This document shows, piece by piece, positions 22,640 to 25,467 of a stretch of 25,467 nucleotides of DNA (positions within the stretch are counted from its first letter, which is position 1; every line of letters starts with the position of its first letter). Under the pieces are notes generated by a model, which did not search any database, was not told the DNA's origin, and saw only the letters and a program-made list of their open reading frames with translations. Source of the stretch: Candidatus Saccharimonadota bacterium (GTDB lineage: Bacteria > Patescibacteriota > Saccharimonadia > Saccharimonadales > Saccharimonadaceae); contig CAJPSU010000002.1 in NCBI GenBank assembly GCA_905373345.1, forward strand, positions 1 to 25,467, written 5' to 3'. The position numbers were made by a program, and so were the translations under genes.

Positions 22640-22672
22640 GAGCGCCGCCTCAATCTAGCGTAGTTTAACGGA

Positions 22673-25467
22673 CTACGATTCCGAATCAACGTCTGGTGTG
22701 ATGTCGTTTGCTTCAGACTCAACATCTTCCGCGTATTCATCCGCCGGCGAATTGTCCTCGTCCTCATTGAGGGCAATTGCACCCGTACCGACAGGGATCT
22801 TGCGGCCGATGATAACGTTTTCCTTCAAGCCATGCAGGCGATCGGCGCGGCCAGAAGTAGCGGCACTAATAAGCACGCGCGTCGTGTCTTGGAACGATGC
22901 CGCCGATAGCCATGAATCGCTCCAGATGCTCACTTTGGTGATGCCGAGCAGCAACTGCGTATATTGCGCCGGCTCTTTGCCTGCGGCGACCAACTCTTTG
23001 TTTGCGCGCACGACACGAGCTTTGCTGACGATATCGCCCATCACAAATTCACTGTCGCCCGGATCTTCAATTTGCACGCGGCTGAACATCTGGCGCACAA
23101 TGACCTCCAGATGTTTATCGGCAACGTCTTGGCCCTGGGCGGCGTAAATACGCAGCACTTCGTTGATGATGTAGCGCTGTGTCGCTTCTGTTCCTTTCAG
23201 GCGCATCAAATCGTGCAGATTAAGCGAACCGATTGTTAGCCGATCGCCTGGCTCAACACGATCACCTGCCGAAACAACTAGCTGCGCTGTACCCGGAATC
23301 TCATATTTCACTGGCGATACTGCCGTTGACGCAATCACGATCGTGCCCTCTGCCGTCTCGACAACGCCATCAAACGGTGCGATCAACGGCTTTGTACTCT
23401 CGGTCGCTTCAGCAAGCACATCACCTACTTTTACTTCCGAACCGTCCTGCAACAGCGGCGTACGACCCTCAAGCGGCAATCGCTCAACGCGGCCCGTTTC
23501 CGGCGTCACTTGCACAATATACTTATGACCGTCCTCCCAGACGTCAACCGTACCGGCAATCTCGGTGATGTATGCTTGTCCTTTCGGATTGCGCGCTTCA
23601 AACAATTCTTCGACACGCGGCAAACCTTGCGTAATGTCGCTTCCTGCCACGCCAGAGTTATGGAAGGTACGGAGCGTCAACTGCGTGCCTGGCTCGCCGA
23701 CCGACTGCGCGGCAATCACGCCAACCGGCTCGGCAGGATCAACCAGGCGGTTGGTCGACATATCAATGCCGTAGCTGCGACGTGGCACACCCTCTAGGTT
23801 ATTCGTTGACAGAATCGACTGAATCTTCACCTCGGTAATCGCTTCGTCGGCATCAATTGCATTTGCAATTTCACGCGTGATCAGCTCGTTCTCACCAATA
23901 TGCCCTGGCACTGCGTCACGCGTGTAGCGTCCGTACAATCGGTTACCGAAGTCAATCATCGTCTCTTCGGTCTCTGAACGGTAGATCGTATAACCTTCGT
24001 CGTCGCCCGCTTCATCCTCTACCGTAAATACGTCTTGCGACACATCGACTAAGCGCCGCGTCAAATATCCAGAGTCTGCTGTCTTGAGCGCCGTGTCGAT
24101 TAGACCCTTGCGCGAACCGCGCGTCGCCACGAAGGATTCCAGACTCGACAGACCGTGCGTATAGTACGAACGAATCGGCAGCTCAATTTCGCGGTTAGCG
24201 GCGTCCACCTGGATACCAATCATCGCACTGGCAAGCTTTACGTTTGAAATATCACCACGCGCGCCCGAGTTGACCATCACGGAAATACTCGTATCCATAC
24301 TGCCGAGCTTTTCTTTTAGCAGCTTCGTCACGCTATTATCAACTGTACGCCACGCGCCAACTGTTAGGTTATAGCGCTCCGACTCAGTGATCAACCCCTG
24401 ATCGTACTGATCAGCAATCACTGCCGCGCGTTTATCGCCATCGGCAATGAAACTCTCCGTCTCGCTGAAGTGCACGTAGTCGTCTTTACCGGTTGATACT
24501 GCCGCTACTGTCGCAAATCGGAATGCCAAGCCTTTCATACGGTCTGCCGTTTTAGCAGTCTCTTCAGCGCCGTATTTGTCGAAGATTTGCGCCAGCACGC
24601 GTTTCAGCTCTTTCTTCGTTTGCACGTTATTGTTATACGGAAAATCATCCGGCAAAATCTCGTTAAAGAATACGCGGCCGAGCGTCGTATTGCGGATTTC
24701 GCCCTTGGCACGAATGCGGATCGGGCTCTGCAGGTGCAATTCGCCCATATCGTATGCTAGCTCAGCGTCGCGGCTGTCGGCAAACACCGCAACCGTATCG
24801 GTTTGCACGCTTGGCTTTTCGTACGTCAAATAGTAATTACCAAGCACGATGTCCTGCCCGATGTTTAACACCGGACTGCCGTCTGCCGGCTTCAACAAGT
24901 TGTTGACCGCGCTCATCAGCTCGCGCGCTTCAGCTTGCGCTTCTTTGCTAAGCGGCAAGTGCACCGCCATCTGGTCGCCGTCGTAATCGGCGTTAAAGCC
25001 GCTCGCTACGAGCGGGTGCAGCTGAATCGCTTTCCCTTCGACCAGTTTTGGCTGAAATGCCTGAATGCTCAAACGGTGCAGCGACGGCGCACGATTTAGA
25101 AGAACATATTTGCCCTCAATTACAGCATCAAGCGCATCCCACACGACCGCCTCGCCCGCATCAATCAAGCGCGTCGCGGAGCGAATATTGTGCGCATACT
25201 CGCGTTCAATCAGCCAGCTGATGACAAAAGGCTTAAATAGCTCAATTGCCATTTGCTTCGGCAAACCGCACTGATTGATTTTCAATTTCGGACCAACCAC
25301 GATCACTGAACGACCCGAATAGTCTACGCGTTTACCAAGCAAATTCTGGCGAAAACGCCCTTGCTTACCCTTTAGCATATCGCTCAAGCTCTTCAGGCGG
25401 CGGCGATTGCCCGCAGCGTTCACGGCGCGTCCGCCGCGCGCTGCCGAGTTATCAATGAGGCTGTCGA
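22673..25467 (-). CDS. rpoC: RNA polymerase beta' subunit, C-terminal two thirds (partial)
   Basis: The frame runs off the right edge, and upstream sequence at 25424-25465 continues it ([13 protein letters not shown]). Key motifs are [16 protein letters not shown], the active-site loop [12 protein letters not shown] (Tyr for the usual Phe, all three Asp kept), the bridge-helix region, and the trigger-loop start [20 protein letters not shown] with its His. The second zinc site is absent. The segment expected as SC-x6-C-x2-CYGRD reads [18 protein letters not shown] (23761-23820), and the fourth Cys position is Ala (24010-24008). The QIRQL-x-x-RGLM and FREGL elements are also altered. The C-terminus is acidic. 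rpoC is followed by its own terminator instead of running into rpsL. Confidence 0.97.
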   Translation of the reverse strand, partial: DSLIDNSAARGGRAVNAAGNRRRLKSLSDMLKGKQGRFRQNLLGKRVDYSGRSVIVVGPKLKINQCGLPKQMAIELFKPFVISWLIEREYAHNIRSATRLIDAGEAVVWDALDAVIEGKYVLLNRAPSLHRLSIQAFQPKLVEGKAIQLHPLVASGFNADYDGDQMAVHLPLSKEAQAEARELMSAVNNLLKPADGSPVLNIGQDIVLGNYYLTYEKPSVQTDTVAVFADSRDAELAYDMGELHLQSPIRIRAKGEIRNTTLGRVFFNEILPDDFPYNNNVQTKKELKRVLAQIFDKYGAEETAKTADRMKGLAFRFATVAAVSTGKDDYVHFSETESFIADGDKRAAVIADQYDQGLITESERYNLTVGAWRTVDNSVTKLLKEKLGSMDTSISVMVNSGARGDISNVKLASAMIGIQVDAANREIELPIRSYYTHGLSSLESFVATRGSRKGLIDTALKTADSGYLTRRLVDVSQDVFTVEDEAGDDEGYTIYRSETEETMIDFGNRLYGRYTRDAVPGHIGENELITREIANAIDADEAITEVKIQSILSTNNLEGVPRRSYGIDMSTNRLVDPAEPVGVIAAQSVGEPGTQLTLRTFHNSGVAGSDITQGLPRVEELFEARNPKGQAYITEIAGTVDVWEDGHKYIVQVTPETGRVERLPLEGRTPLLQDGSEVKVGDVLAEATESTKPLIAPFDGVVETAEGTIVIASTAVSPVKYEIPGTAQLVVSAGDRVEPGDRLTIGSLNLHDLMRLKGTEATQRYIINEVLRIYAAQGQDVADKHLEVIVRQMFSRVQIEDPGDSEFVMGDIVSKARVVRANKELVAAGKEPAQYTQLLLGITKVSIWSDSWLSAASFQDTTRVLISAATSGRADRLHGLKENVIIGRKIPVGTGAIALNEDEDNSPADEYAEDVESEANDITPDVDSES

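Noticed and set aside
1..25467. CRISPR arrays, tRNA genes, prophage or replication origin
   Set aside because: No regular spaced repeats, tRNA cloverleafs, phage structural genes or DnaA-box clusters were seen while reading both strands.

Overview
The window looks like a chromosome segment from a Patescibacteria/CPR bacterium, most likely Candidatus Saccharibacteria (TM7). This is an inference from recalled features: tightly packed ribosomal genes, many small membrane proteins, FN3/RCC1 surface proteins, and a standard code with TGA used as stop. No database search was possible. Nearly all housekeeping genes lie on the minus strand, so transcription runs from high to low coordinates.

In transcription order the window holds the 3' part of rpoC (25467-22673), rpsL-rpsG (20244-19349), fusA (16775-14688), tuf (8293-7109), rpsJ (6499-6176), and then rplC-rplD-rplW-rplB-rpsS-rplV-rpsC-rplP-rpmC-rpsQ-rplN-rplX-rplE (5534 to the left edge). 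This is the ancestral rpoBC-str-S10-spc order. Between rpoC and rplC the superoperon is broken into separate units by inserted genes. Five of these units (rpoC, rpsL-rpsG, fusA, tuf, rpsJ) end in their own intrinsic terminator, and four have a recognisable promoter. The block from rplC onward is compact, with start and stop codons overlapping or a few bases apart.

The inserted material is as follows. Between rpoC and rpsL: a 342-aa anchored protein, a C-terminally truncated CYTH gene, and a small hairpin-rich plus-strand transcript with a 64-codon ORF and a three-way-junction RNA element. Between rpsG and fusA: a membrane-anchored trypsin-fold protease. Between fusA and tuf: an intact CYTH protein, an amino-acid ABC transporter (binding protein, permease, ATPase), a frameshifted FN3/IPT/RCC1 secreted protein, a 77-aa membrane protein and a degenerate IS1595-family element. 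Between tuf and rpsJ: a small plus-strand lipoprotein. Between rpsJ and rplC: a three-helix membrane protein.

The most striking signals are in conserved genes. EF-G has NKIN instead of NKxD and lacks the usual G5 SA element. RpoC has lost all four cysteines of the second zinc site. S12 has proline where a decoding-site lysine is expected. L2 has methionine at position 231. Three inserted membrane-protein genes have a -10 box exactly six bases before the ATG, which predicts leaderless mRNAs, whereas the ribosomal and elongation-factor genes whose starts I examined have Shine-Dalgarno sites. Family alignments were done from memory, so every residue-level claim should be checked against real alignments.
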